Origin: Photobacterium sp. TLY01
GTDB taxonomy: Bacteria > Pseudomonadota > Gammaproteobacteria > Enterobacterales > Vibrionaceae
Direction of reading: 5' to 3'
DNA: 64,000 nucleotides
Assembly (NCBI RefSeq): GCF_021432065.1
Contig: NZ_CP090365.1
Coordinates: 558,001 to 622,000, forward strand
Below the pieces are notes generated by a model. It ran no database searches, had not been told where the DNA came from, and saw only the letters and a list, made by a program, of their open reading frames with translations. Positions 34,296 to 43,028 of the stretch are shown piece by piece. The first letter of the stretch is position 1, and every line of letters starts with the position of its first letter. The position numbers and the translations under genes were made by a program.

Positions 34296-34546
34296 GGGGT
34301 AAAGAAACCTGGACGAGATCTGCTCAGCGTTTCAGGCAGAGCCGAACCCCGATTCTCTAATCCTGTACTTCGTCTCAATAAGGGACAACGCCGACACCTG
34401 CGAATGGGTTTTACTCTATAGACAAGTCGATTTGATGACACGGGGTCCGGTCCGGGCCGCCGTGGTACGCCTGCGCCATAAACACTTGACGGATGAGTGA
34501 GTCGTCTGTGCATGTGGTTCAGGTCATGAATAACGCGGAGGCGGGT

Positions 34547-35932
34547 ATGAGCCAGCTAGAGGCTGCATCCATTGATAAATTCAGGGTGCATTTTCAGGGG
34601 AAGGTGATCGTCCCCAAAGATGATGAATATGATGAGGTTCGGCAGATCTGGAACGCGATGATTGACCGTAAACCAGCGCTTATCGCGCGCTGTGTTTCGG
34701 CAGAATGTGTGCTTCAGGCGGTGAATTTTGCCCGTGAGCATGACCTGCTGCTGTCTGTGCGCGGCGGTGGACACAATATTGCAGGTAACGCGGTTTGTGA
34801 TGGCGGGATCATGATTGACCTGTCATTGATGAAGGGTGTGCATGTGAACCCGAATACCCGAAAGGTGATGGTGGAGCCGGGCTGTACGCTGGGCGATGTG
34901 GATGCCGCGGTACAGAAATACGGCCTTGCGACTCCGTTCGGCATCAATTCAACCACGGGTGTGTCAGGCTTGACCCTGGGCGGTGGCTTTGGATGGTTAA
35001 GCCGTTTATACGGCATGACGATCGATAATTTACTTTCCGCCCATGTTGTCACTGCCAAAGGCACGCAGGTGAAAGCCAGCGAGACTGAAAACGCCGATTT
35101 ATTCTGGGGCTTGCGAGGTGGTGGCGGTAACTTCGGCATTGTCACCAGTTTCGAGTTTCAGCTTCACCCGGTTGGACCGGATGTGTTGAGCGGGCTGATC
35201 GTCTTTCCGTTTGAGCAGGCCAAGTCCGTTCTGACGCAATTTGCCCGGTTTACCGAATCTATGCCAGAAGCGCTGAATGTCTGGATGGTGACCCGTAAAG
35301 CGCCGCCTTTGCCATTTTTGCCGGAAACGGTTCATGGTCGCGAGATGATCGCGCTGGCATTGTGTTATTTTGGCGACCCGGATGAGGGCGAGAAACTGAT
35401 TGCGCCGCTGCGCAGTTTCGGAACACCCTACGGTGAGCACATCGGCGTACAGCCCTATGTGGCATGGCAACAGGCATTTGATCCTTTGCTTGCCCCGGGA
35501 GCAAGAAATTACTGGAAGTCGCACAACTTTACCCATTTATCGGATGATGTCCTGGAGGTGCTGATCGAGTTCGCCGGCAAGTTGCCCTCACCGCATTGCG
35601 AGATATTTATTGGCACCATTGGTGGTCAGACAGAAAAAGTCTCACCCGATGCCATGGCATACGCCAGTCGTGATGCACGCTATGTCATGAATGTTCACGG
35701 ACGCTGGGAGACGGCGGCGGAAGATGAAGCCTGCATCGCCTGGGCACGGGAATTCTTCACCCAGTCACAACCATTCGCCAGTGCCGGGGCATACATTAAT
35801 TTTCTGACTCAGGACGAAAGTGATCGGATTGCCTTCGCGTACGGTGAAGCCTACAAGCGTCTGGTGGCACTGAAAGCGAAATACGATCCCCACAATCTGT
35901 TCAGAATGAATCAGAATATCAAACCCGAGTAA
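34547..35932 (+). CDS. FAD-binding (PCMH/BBE) oxidoreductase
   Basis: A 461-residue flavoenzyme of the berberine-bridge-like family. The PCMH FAD domain contains LLLSVRGGGHNIAGNAVCDG, whose histidine is the usual covalent FAD attachment site, and GVSGLTLGGGFGWLSRLYGM. The C-terminal BBE motif YDPHNLFRMNQNI is intact. Enzymes of this type oxidise sugars, alcohols or secondary metabolites with oxygen. ATG 34547 is chosen because GGAGG lies 6 bases upstream; ATG codons at 34526 and 34493 are weaker. No signal peptide is seen. A terminator follows. Confidence 0.88.
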   Translation: MSQLEAASIDKFRVHFQGKVIVPKDDEYDEVRQIWNAMIDRKPALIARCVSAECVLQAVNFAREHDLLLSVRGGGHNIAGNAVCDGGIMIDLSLMKGVHVNPNTRKVMVEPGCTLGDVDAAVQKYGLATPFGINSTTGVSGLTLGGGFGWLSRLYGMTIDNLLSAHVVTAKGTQVKASETENADLFWGLRGGGGNFGIVTSFEFQLHPVGPDVLSGLIVFPFEQAKSVLTQFARFTESMPEALNVWMVTRKAPPLPFLPETVHGREMIALALCYFGDPDEGEKLIAPLRSFGTPYGEHIGVQPYVAWQQAFDPLLAPGARNYWKSHNFTHLSDDVLEVLIEFAGKLPSPHCEIFIGTIGGQTEKVSPDAMAYASRDARYVMNVHGRWETAAEDEACIAWAREFFTQSQPFASAGAYINFLTQDESDRIAFAYGEAYKRLVALKAKYDPHNLFRMNQNIKPE

Positions 35933-35971
35933 ACCAACGTTGCTGCAAGAAGAAGCATGAAGCCTGTCTGC

Positions 35972-35999
35972 GAGACCGCCCGAAGCGGTCTCGTTTGTC
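35972..35999 (+). terminator. Rho-independent terminator
   Basis: GAGACCGC/GCGGTCTC with a 5-base loop followed by GTTTGTCTCTTT, 40 bases after the FAD oxidoreductase stop codon. Confidence 0.8.
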
Positions 36000-36032
36000 T
36001 CTTTCAGGCTCGTTTGCATCGTCTGATGAAAA

Positions 36033-36479
36033 TTAAATCAGCATCACCAGCCCATGCAGGACAATCACCCCAGCAGTCAGTCTGCCACGTAAGGTCTGAT
36101 ATCCTTTAGGGTTCACTTCACCTTCTGTTTGCCGGATGAGCTTCTCGGCAAACCAGACGGCAACATAACCCAGCGCCAGTAAACCTATCGCGATAAGTGC
36201 ATGTTTGTGGCCTTGCAGGATGGCCGCCCAGGCCAGCAGCACAAACAGATTACTCAATATCAGTGCGTTGCGGCTGAGTGTATGGGAGATATGGTCAATG
36301 GCATTGCCCCAGAGTATTCCGGAGAGAAAGCTCAGGATAACGGCACTGTAAGCAATGAACATCTGTTGCCCGGACAAGTTAAACAGGGGGATGTCAGCAA
36401 CAGCAAGCAAGGCGGTGACGACAAACGGGATCAGCCCTAAATACCCGAGTTCTTTCATGATGGTGTTGGATTCTTGCAT
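36033..36479 (-). CDS. DUF3429-type inner-membrane protein
   Basis: A 148-residue protein with four to five hydrophobic segments (for example FVVTALLAVADIPLFNL and MFIAYSAVILSFLSGILWG), matching the small DUF3429 membrane family. Function is unknown. ATG 36479 is used; ATG 36458 (MKELGYLG) is an alternative. A perfect 16-bp palindrome lies 26 bases upstream, suggesting control by a dimeric repressor. Confidence 0.75.
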   Translation of the reverse strand: MQESNTIMKELGYLGLIPFVVTALLAVADIPLFNLSGQQMFIAYSAVILSFLSGILWGNAIDHISHTLSRNALILSNLFVLLAWAAILQGHKHALIAIGLLALGYVAVWFAEKLIRQTEGEVNPKGYQTLRGRLTAGVIVLHGLVMLI

Positions 36480-36504
36480 GAGCCAATCCTATATAACAAG
36501 CATG

Positions 36505-36520
36505 AGGTAAGCGCTTACCT
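36505..36520. promoter_or_regulatory. Perfect 16-bp palindrome, candidate operator
   Basis: AGGTAAGCGCTTACCT is fully symmetrical and lies between the divergently transcribed DUF3429 gene and the deaminase gene. Its AAGCGCTT centre resembles LacI- or TetR-type operators. The bound protein is unknown. Confidence 0.5.
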
Positions 36521-36549
36521 TGTTGTATTGACTATAGCTTCTGGAAATA

Positions 36550-36586
36550 TCTCTCGCCAAAAGCAGTGGTGTCTTTTGGCGAGAGA
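36550..36586. other. Perfect 14-bp hairpin in the divergent intergenic region
   Basis: TCTCTCGCCAAAAG pairs exactly with CTTTTGGCGAGAGA around a 9-base loop (CAGTGGTGT). No T-tract follows on either strand, so it is not a standard terminator. It lies about 150 bases upstream of the deaminase start. Confidence 0.75.
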
Positions 36587-36732
36587 GCCTGAGCAGAATA
36601 TGCTCAGTATTTGATTTTCGAATACTTGCCAGTGAATCATTTAATTTCAGAGTACTCAGAACAATACGTATAGTGTCGGTTTATCCTGAGTAATGATTCC
36701 CGAAATCGTCACACGTAAGTAAAAGGCGCAGT

Positions 36733-37215
36733 ATGAATCCATTTTTATCGCAAGCTATCTTATTGGCAGAGAAGAACGTGAAAGAAGGCGGACGGCCCTT
36801 TGGCGCGGTCGTTGTCAAAGACCAACAAGTGATTGCGACAGGGGTAAACCGGATGCAGGCCGAGTGTGATCCGACGGCTCACGCGGAGCTGCTGGCGCTG
36901 CGTGAGGCGGGTAAAGCGCTCAAATCCCCCCGGCTGGATGGTTGTCAAGTATATGCCAGCGGTCAGCCCTGCCCCATGTGCTTAGCCGCGATGCGCATGT
37001 CCGGCGTGACAGAGATAGTGTTTGCTTACTCTAATGAACAGGCGGAACCCTTTGGCTTATCGACCGCCGCGATTGCCCGTGAGTTGTCTGCGCCTGTTGA
37101 ACAGCAAAACTGGGCGGTGATCACGCATCAACCTGACCCGGCTGCCGTTGAAGCTGAGCACCATCTGTATCACCAGTGGCAGGCAGCTGACTCACTTCCT
37201 GATACACAGCCATGA
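36733..37215 (+). CDS. Nucleoside/guanine deaminase (CDA superfamily)
   Basis: A 160-residue zinc hydrolase of the cytidine/deoxycytidylate deaminase fold. The zinc site is HAELLALREA (HxE) and PCPMCLAAM (PCxxC). It resembles GuaD-like guanine deaminases and tRNA adenosine deaminases; length and context favour a free base or nucleoside as substrate. Its TGA overlaps the ATG of the following MFS gene (ATGA), so the two are translationally coupled, suggesting uptake and deamination of a purine-like compound. Confidence 0.85.
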   Translation: MNPFLSQAILLAEKNVKEGGRPFGAVVVKDQQVIATGVNRMQAECDPTAHAELLALREAGKALKSPRLDGCQVYASGQPCPMCLAAMRMSGVTEIVFAYSNEQAEPFGLSTAAIARELSAPVEQQNWAVITHQPDPAAVEAEHHLYHQWQAADSLPDTQP

Positions 37216-38423
37216 TACCGGCTGCCAGATATTCCCAGCTTCGTTCAGGCTGGATAATACTCGTACTGATTGTCTTAATCGGGCTGAACCTCAGACCCTT
37301 CCTGGTGGCTCCCGGTCCCATTCTGAACACCATTATGTCTGAGTTGGGCATGACGGTATATTCAGCGTCGCTACTGACCCTGTTACCTATGCTGCTGATG
37401 GGCGTTGGTGCATTTGTTTCTCCCGGACTTCAGGCTGCCTGGGGAACCCGGAAAGGGATGTGCATTGCCCTGATGCTCCTGTTCCTCGGAAGCTTGTTAC
37501 GGACTTGGGTCCAGGACGGCGTGACGCTCATCTTCACGGCTGTGTTGTGCGGCGCGGGCGTGGCATTTGTACAGTCAGCCATGCCCGGCTTGATTAAATC
37601 CTCGTTTCCCCGTCAGGTGGCGCCCATTACAGGTGTGTATTCGGCTTGTCTGATGGTGGGTGGTGCACTGGGTGCTTACAGCATCCCGCATCTCATGGAA
37701 ACTGGATTGAGCTGGCGTCAATCGTTAGGGCTACTGGCTGTACCTGTCTTTATCGCGATGCTGGTGGGCTGGCGTTATTTAGCCGGGGTACAGGCAAACC
37801 GACCGACGATGACGCAAGTTCGTGTTTTGTTGCATCGCCCCCGCACCTGGTCGTTGATGCTTGCCTTTGGCTTGATCAATGGTGGTTATTCCACACTGGT
37901 CGCCTGGCTGGCACCTTATTATCAGTCACTGGGCTGGGAACGCGCGACAAGCGCAACACTGATTGTGGTGTTGTCTGTTTGTCAGGCGCTCAGCGCCGTG
38001 GGACTGCCGGTACTGGCAAGAAAGCAAACGGACAGGCGACTGTGGCTGATACTGACGCTGGTGATGCAGGCCACTGGGTTTTGTGGCCTGGCGCTCTGGC
38101 CGAGCGAGATGGCGATGTTATGGCTCGGCATGTGCGGGGCAGGGCTGGGAGGCAGTTTTTCATTGATCATCGTGACGGCGTTAGACCACAGCAAGGCCCC
38201 TGAAGAGGCGGGCACACTGGCCGCGCTGATGCAAGGCGGCGGGTTTATGATTGCTGGCCTGACTCCCTGGATAGTTGCCTTATTCAATGATATGACAGGC
38301 TCGTTTGTGTCTGGCTGGCTGTTGCATTTGGGTCTGGTCATGATCACAGCTTGCCTTTACTGGCGGTTTAATCCGCAATATTACGATCAGGTGATGCAGC
38401 CTGTGGTTGCGGGTCAACGATGA
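37212..38423 (+). CDS. MFS transporter, CynX/NimT family
   Basis: A 403-residue inner-membrane protein with about 12 membrane segments and the opening GLNLRPFLVAPGPILNTIMS characteristic of the cyanate/2-nitroimidazole (CynX/NimT) branch of the major facilitator superfamily. It starts at ATG 37212 inside the stop of the deaminase gene. A short hairpin (38429-38445, GTGCCGG/CCGGCAC) lies just after it. In this pairing the substrate may be a nucleobase or related amide rather than cyanate; no cyanase gene is present. Confidence 0.85.
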   Translation: MIPAARYSQLRSGWIILVLIVLIGLNLRPFLVAPGPILNTIMSELGMTVYSASLLTLLPMLLMGVGAFVSPGLQAAWGTRKGMCIALMLLFLGSLLRTWVQDGVTLIFTAVLCGAGVAFVQSAMPGLIKSSFPRQVAPITGVYSACLMVGGALGAYSIPHLMETGLSWRQSLGLLAVPVFIAMLVGWRYLAGVQANRPTMTQVRVLLHRPRTWSLMLAFGLINGGYSTLVAWLAPYYQSLGWERATSATLIVVLSVCQALSAVGLPVLARKQTDRRLWLILTLVMQATGFCGLALWPSEMAMLWLGMCGAGLGGSFSLIIVTALDHSKAPEEAGTLAALMQGGGFMIAGLTPWIVALFNDMTGSFVSGWLLHLGLVMITACLYWRFNPQYYDQVMQPVVAGQR

Positions 38424-38629
38424 TCACAGTGCCGGACTCCGGCACAAAACCCGCAACTGGGTCTATGGACAACAGCGTCATTTCCCGGAGACTCAGCTAC
38501 AGTTATTTTTACAGCAAAATTTGACGGTTCAGGCAATTGGAGAGAGGCCAGGCATGGCACGAAGAAACTTTCCTGCAGGATGTGTTCTACCGTCATTGAA
38601 CTATCGCATTCATTCAATGGAGAAAAGTA

Positions 38630-39052
38630 ATGAAAGTTCTGTATTCAACACAAGCAACATCGACTGGCGGCCGTGACGGAGCATCGGAGTCAGCGGACGG
38701 TAAACTGAAAGTAAAACTCAGTACACCTACGGAACTGGGTGGCCAGGGTGGAGACGGCACGAACCCGGAACAGTTATTTGCGGCAGGCTATTCCGCCTGT
38801 TTTATCGGCGCAATGAAATTTGTCGCGGCGCAGGACAGTATCAAATTGCCAGGCGAACCAAGTGTGACAGCACAAGTGGGTATTGGTGAAAATCCTGCCG
38901 GTGTTGGATTTGCGATTGATGTTGAATTGCACATTTCACTGCCGGGAATGGATCGCGAAGCGGCCACCCAACTGGCTGAGAAAGCCCATCAGGTCTGCCC
39001 TTACTCAAATGCAACGCGCGGCAATGTGCGGGTAGAGCTGGTGATCAAATAA
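38630..39052 (+). CDS. ohr: Organic hydroperoxide resistance protein Ohr
   Basis: A 140-residue OsmC-fold peroxidase. The two catalytic cysteines appear in AAGYSACFIGAM and AHQVCPYSNATRGN, and the opening YSTQATSTGGRDG is typical of Ohr. It reduces organic hydroperoxides in the cytoplasm using lipoylated partners. The 206 bases before it hold no convincing gene, and no ohrR regulator is adjacent, which is unusual but not rare. A terminator follows. Confidence 0.92.
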   Translation: MKVLYSTQATSTGGRDGASESADGKLKVKLSTPTELGGQGGDGTNPEQLFAAGYSACFIGAMKFVAAQDSIKLPGEPSVTAQVGIGENPAGVGFAIDVELHISLPGMDREAATQLAEKAHQVCPYSNATRGNVRVELVIK

Positions 39053-39087
39053 CAATCTTCGTACGGTAACGTATTACGATGACTTTT

Positions 39088-39112
39088 AAAGGGCTTCTAC
39101 AGCCCTTTTTTG
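39088..39112 (+). terminator. Rho-independent terminator of ohr
   Basis: AAAGGGCT/AGCCCTTT with a 5-base loop and T run (TTTTTTGTTG), 36 bases after the ohr stop codon. Confidence 0.9.
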
Positions 39113-39348
39113 TTGTGCTCGCTACACAGTGAATCAGCTGAGGTTCAGTAAACCTGCGTCAGATTTGTGTTTAGATCGTATTGAAAACAGCGATGCTCAG
39201 AGAATCTCTAAATCTGGCTGACAGTGGCTCTGAAAAATAGGTTAAAGAAGCAAACGAGCGCTTTGAATATTAAAAAACCTTCAGCGTGAAAGGCTGCACT
39301 GCTACATGAATTCGGTGAATCTGAATGTTCATTATTTATTTGTGTGAT

Positions 39349-39459
39349 TCATAGAGATGGTTTCAATTTTCTTAGCTGAAGATCGAGCTTGTAATTCTGC
39401 TCTTGAAACCGCTCTTTCTTGATCTCGTAGTGCTGAGATACTTCTTCAGACTGTAGTGG
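39349..39459 (-). pseudogene. 3' fragment of an unidentified gene fused to IS remnant
   Basis: Minus-strand reading gives 36 codons ending LDLQLRKLKPSL and a TGA at 39349-39351, with no start. The text (VSQHYEIKKERFQEQNYKLD) looks like a natural coiled-coil-rich protein tail, in a different frame from the transposase remnant it abuts. It may be the surviving end of the gene the element inserted into. The family is unknown. The rest of 39113-39371 shows nothing recognisable. Confidence 0.35.
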
Positions 39460-40430
39460 TCAAGCAAGACTAGGCATCTCATTAAGCGATTTTCGATTTC
39501 CCAGTGACCTCGGACTGCATCAGCAAAACGCTCGGGGGTTAGCACCGCAGAGCTAATGTAGTAGCGGTACTCCAGCAACTCTTTCCCAGTTGAGTCAATA
39601 CGATAGCCAATAGCAACACCGATGCTTTGAAGCCCTTTCCAATCAGGGAAATCTGTCGTCAGCTCCTGCGCTGACATGACATGGTACTCGCGCGCTTCAA
39701 TACGCCCATGTCTGCGCTTGATGTCACACGCTGAGCTTTTTTCGAGCAATGACGCCAATACTTTTTGTACCGCTTTAGCCAGGCTTTTTTGGGTGCCTTT
39801 GACTGCCAATAGGTAATCGCCACCTTGCTCAACTACCTGCTTGGCGATATCGGTTTGACAACTCATCGCATTGATAGAGACAAGACAACCTTTGATATCT
39901 AACAGCTTGAGCAGCTCAGGGATGGCGTTGATTTCATTGGACTTATCTTGGGTTTTAACTTGTCCCATGACAACGCCGTTGGCTGTCGCAAAAGCACTGA
40001 CCATGTGGAGCGTTGATTGCCGATCTTCTCGGTTGTAGGAGCTGCGTAACACCTTGCCGTCAATAGCAATAAGCTCGCCATTCGAATGGACGTTGGTTGC
40101 CTGCATCCATTTTAAAAAGCAATCTTGAAACTGGTCAGGTTCAATGGAATAAACAACCCTGGCAATAGTGCCATGGACTGGGATGACCTGGCGAAAAAGT
40201 CCTTGTCCTGTAGTCAATCGAGGTGAGCTTCGCCAAAGTCTTCGATATCTTCCCAGCCCTCCATGCCTGCAATAGTGGCGCATACGGTCAGAAACAAAAT
40301 GTCGAACAGTGGGTACGATATTTTTGCTGACTGTCGTGGGTCTTGAATAACTGAAAAGAATTGAGAAAAAGCATCGATACGCATCAGGAACTCCCGTAAA
40401 AATGGGAGTATATGATCACAGCCAGCCCTG
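39460..40430 (-). mobile_element. Decayed ISAs1-family insertion element
   Basis: A minus-strand ISAs1-like transposase remnant. The right end appears to be 40430: read on the minus strand it begins CAGGGCTGGCTGTG, sharing the first six bases and much of the pattern of the terminal repeat of the intact ISAs1 element at 45052. The left end has been lost near 39460, where transposase homology stops. No target duplication can be found. Confidence 0.7.
39463..40384 (-). pseudogene. ISAs1-family transposase, inactivated
   Basis: The N-terminus (from ATG 40384, [20 protein letters not shown]) reads to EDFGEAHLD and then meets TGA where relatives have tryptophan. After a nearby frameshift, coding resumes at VIPVHGTIARVVYS and runs through ELIAIDGKVLRSSYN. 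The second catalytic aspartate is changed to asparagine (VSINAMSCQTD instead of SIDAM-CQ). The third block HWEIENRLMR is followed by a shift into unrelated sequence. At least four lesions make it non-functional. Confidence 0.85.
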
Positions 40431-41131
40431 ATCGTCAAACTGATCTATTTTGTTCAAAAAACGTTCGTGATCTTGCCCTGATTAATCAGCTGGTTGACGA
40501 GTTTACTTGGGTACTGGCGTGTCTGACATGTATTCCCTCAATTCCCTGGTTAGATGATCCGACCTTGCTACGTGAGAAAATCAGCAGGGAAATTCAGGAT
40601 GCTGAAAAGCGACTGCTTCTTGCAAACACAGACAGGGCCTCGTTGTTGGTGATGCGTTATTGTGTTTGTGCCGCCGTTGATGAAGCGGTTTACAGTCAGG
40701 AATGGGGGGAGAAAAGTAACTGGAGCACACACAGCCTGCTTGCTGAGTTTCATAATGAAACGTCAGGTGGTGATAAATTCTATACGATTCTGGACAGGCT
40801 GAGACAAGATCCCAAACGTTACAGACAACTGATCGAGTTTTTATACTTCCTGTTGCAGGTTGGTTTTAAAGGGAAATTCGGGCGTGTCGAACGAGGCAAT
40901 GAAAAAATTGCGGATATAGCCGAAACCATCTATCAGTTGATCAAAGAAGACCGACTGCAGGATCAGGAAAAGTTACAGTTAGTCAATTTAAAAGCGGCTG
41001 TGATTAGCCGTCCTTTGAAGCGAGTGATCGCACCCAAATTGATTATTGGCGTGACACTGGCTTTACTGGTCGGGATGTACTCCGCGACGTATTGGATTAT
41101 CGATTTTAAATTTAATCAACTGGTTGGCTGA
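40412..41131 (+). CDS. tssL: Orphan type VI secretion protein TssL (DotU/IcmH family)
   Basis: A 239-residue protein of the DotU/IcmH family. The cytoplasmic helical domain includes [19 protein letters not shown] and [20 protein letters not shown], followed by the single C-terminal membrane helix ([20 protein letters not shown]). TssL normally anchors the baseplate-membrane complex with TssM and TssJ, none of which is in the window. The only available start, ATG 40412, lies within the end of the adjacent IS remnant (boundary about 40430), so the native 5' end and promoter were probably lost. It may be a relic or expressed from the element. Confidence 0.8.
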   Translation: MITASPDRQTDLFCSKNVRDLALINQLVDEFTWVLACLTCIPSIPWLDDPTLLREKISREIQDAEKRLLLANTDRASLLVMRYCVCAAVDEAVYSQEWGEKSNWSTHSLLAEFHNETSGGDKFYTILDRLRQDPKRYRQLIEFLYFLLQVGFKGKFGRVERGNEKIADIAETIYQLIKEDRLQDQEKLQLVNLKAAVISRPLKRVIAPKLIIGVTLALLVGMYSATYWIIDFKFNQLVG

Positions 41132-41365
41132 GCCGTTAAGTTTACTTTGCGATCATGAAATGATTCCCGCATGAAACATCGAAGATGCGACAGCGCATGT
41201 TTTATCCGGCGACGTCGGTGACCAGTAAATATACATCTGCCGCAGGCAGGAAGTGAGTGGCTGTTTTCTTTAGGGGATTCACGATGCGGAATGTCAAATA
41301 CAGCCACTTCATTTTCGAAATAGTAAAGGGTTCAGGTTTCCTGGTGAGTGGGAGTTAAAACTCGA

Positions 41366-41737
41366 TTAGCACTGAACAAAAAACACACCCAGCTTGTTGT
41401 TATCCGGGTCCCTGAAATAAGCGGCAAACACGCCAGGCTTACGCTCGCCGGGCTCTCCTGCATCTGTCCCACCCAGCTCAAGGGCTTTTTGATAAATGGC
41501 TGTGACCATATCGGGAGAATTGGCCTGCAGGCCAATCATGCTGCCGTTACCGCTGGTGGCGGTTTGTCCGTTATGCGGGGGGCCGATGGCAATGCCCACA
41601 CTTTCGTTTTGGGTTTGCCATAAGACAGAACGCTCGGTTTTCATGGTCTTTTTAGCGCCAAATAACATCAGCAGTGCGTCGTAGAAACGTTCAGCTCTGG
41701 GTAAATCATTCGTGCCTAACAGTACATGACTTATCAC
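41366..41737 (-). CDS. VOC/glyoxalase-family protein
   Basis: A 123-residue vicinal-oxygen-chelate protein. GTG 41737, preceded by AGGAGG, gives a start ISHVLLGTNDLPRAERFYDA typical of the family; a longer frame upstream lacks support. The end FAAYFRDPDNNKLGVFF carries the usual terminal metal-ligand region. Members include glyoxalases, dioxygenases and antibiotic-binding proteins; no substrate can be assigned. Confidence 0.8.
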   Translation of the reverse strand: MISHVLLGTNDLPRAERFYDALLMLFGAKKTMKTERSVLWQTQNESVGIAIGPPHNGQTATSGNGSMIGLQANSPDMVTAIYQKALELGGTDAGEPGERKPGVFAAYFRDPDNNKLGVFFVQC

Positions 41738-41870
41738 GCGAATTTTCCTCCTGGCCAAGTGAGAGCAGGTATCAAGTTTACGAGGTAAGTCTGGTTTAGA
41801 TAGCAAACCTGTCCAGTTTATCGGCGATAAATTGTGCAACGCATCAATGAATCAGCTGATAAGTCTATCA

Positions 41871-42395
41871 TCACGATATCACGGACCGTCTGGCGGTCAG
41901 TGTGCTCCGACGTCTGCGTCTGAACAACAAAGTAAACGGCAGGGTAAGCAAAATATTGGCGGCTAATCCCAGCATGACGCCAAACATCAGGCCATTGAGC
42001 GAAAGTGGAATGCCGGGCTTGAAATGGACGAGAGTTTTTTCTAACCAGTCAAAGCGTGCAGGTGCGAACATGTACACTGATTTTTCAATCAATGTGCCAT
42101 GCTCAAAAATGATCATACCGGATTTCAGATCTTCGTACTGGCTCAGGGTTGCTTGTTTTTGTAAGGCGTCTGCTCTGACACTGGCTTCCGTATTTGCCAG
42201 ATGTTGTTCAATCATCGCATTGACGTCCGGATAACCGTATTGTCTGGCGGTGTTCTCGTAGCCATTAACCTGCCATTGTGTGGCTTCAGATAATCCTGCG
42301 AGATATTGCTGATAGTGATCGGCCAGTAAAGGCACCTGAAGCGCCGCGATCAACATGATGCCAAACAGCAATTTATCAACAATTCTTCCTACCAA
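41871..42395 (-). CDS. DUF2937-type membrane protein
   Basis: A 174-residue protein with an N-terminal hydrophobic segment (LLFGIMLIAALQVPLLADHY), a central helical periplasmic-looking region and a C-terminal hydrophobic stretch (LNGLMFGVMLGLAANILLTL) followed by the basic tail FRRRRRSTLTARR. It matches the DUF2937 family as I recall it. Function is unknown. Single gene on the minus strand. Confidence 0.7.
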   Translation of the reverse strand: MVGRIVDKLLFGIMLIAALQVPLLADHYQQYLAGLSEATQWQVNGYENTARQYGYPDVNAMIEQHLANTEASVRADALQKQATLSQYEDLKSGMIIFEHGTLIEKSVYMFAPARFDWLEKTLVHFKPGIPLSLNGLMFGVMLGLAANILLTLPFTLLFRRRRRSTLTARRSVIS

Positions 42396-42530
42396 GGGAT
42401 GTTCCTTTTTCGGTTAAAGTGGCGCAAAGCGATCTTTGGCTCACCTGGTCTGTTCCAGCCTCGTCTGTTATAGCTGATTCCCCGGCGAGATTGTTAATAG
42501 TAAAGCGTGCGCTGTGCTCATCGTCACAAG

Positions 42531-42992
42531 TCAGCCCGGATCGGGATTGACTGGTTTTTTGATCACGAACCCGCGCTCAATGCCCGACTGAAATCCGATT
42601 TTCTCATAAAGTTGGTGTGCCTCAGGCCGGTTTTCTCCAGAGAGCAGCATGACTTTATAGCATCCCATCTCCCAGGCCAGCGACAGCGCTTTTTCAATGA
42701 CTTTCCGGCTCAGTCCCTGCCGCCTGTATGGTGCCGAGGTCACCACATGCTCAATGATGCCAAAAGGCTGACCGCCATTCGTCAGGGTCGGCACCAGGCC
42801 AAGCTGACAGGTCGATGCCAGCCTCCCATCAATCTCAGCAACAATGATTTCGGTGTGCGGACTGTTCAGTAGTTGCTGCCAGCATTCCATCGCTTGCGGG
42901 CCAGGGAGTGTGGCGTCATGCGGCCGCAGTTCTGCGTAGAGCTCAAGCAGGCCTGCTAAGTCGCTGGTCTGACAGGACCGGATAATTTCCAC
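42531..42992 (-). CDS. GNAT-family N-acetyltransferase
   Basis: A 153-residue acetyltransferase. The acetyl-CoA pyrophosphate loop is RRQGLSRKVIEKAL and the following strand-helix CYKVMLLSGENRPEAHQLYE with IGFQSG complete the fold. It would transfer acetyl from acetyl-CoA to an amine. It lies 36 bases downstream of the deaminase gene on the same strand and may be co-transcribed. The substrate is unknown. Confidence 0.85.
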   Translation of the reverse strand: MEIIRSCQTSDLAGLLELYAELRPHDATLPGPQAMECWQQLLNSPHTEIIVAEIDGRLASTCQLGLVPTLTNGGQPFGIIEHVVTSAPYRRQGLSRKVIEKALSLAWEMGCYKVMLLSGENRPEAHQLYEKIGFQSGIERGFVIKKPVNPDPG

Positions 42993-43028
42993 GGCTATTC
43001 TCCTTTACCTGAAAGCGGATCGGTAAGG

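Larger units (their letters stand above)
34194..34312 (+). repeat. Second relic: duplicated tRNA-Ser tail and downstream DNA
   Basis: CTGGCTCCACCACATTCGAA, the terminator, and the following GCCTGAAC-TTGGCAAGATGAGA segment repeat 33880-33970 almost base for base, about 315 bases downstream. TTTGAAAATCCCTCTATACC just before it resembles a decayed tRNA T-arm and acceptor. This supports a lost or recombined tandem tRNA copy. Confidence 0.55.

Noticed and set aside
38407..38676. Open frame between the MFS gene and ohr
   Set aside because: It overlaps the 3' end of the transporter gene and the 5' end of ohr, has no domain and no ribosome site.
41284..41358. A 24-codon frame (MRNVKYSHFIFEIVK...) with AGGGG upstream after tssL
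   Set aside because: Too short to support, no homology recognised; it could be chance or a truncated gene start.
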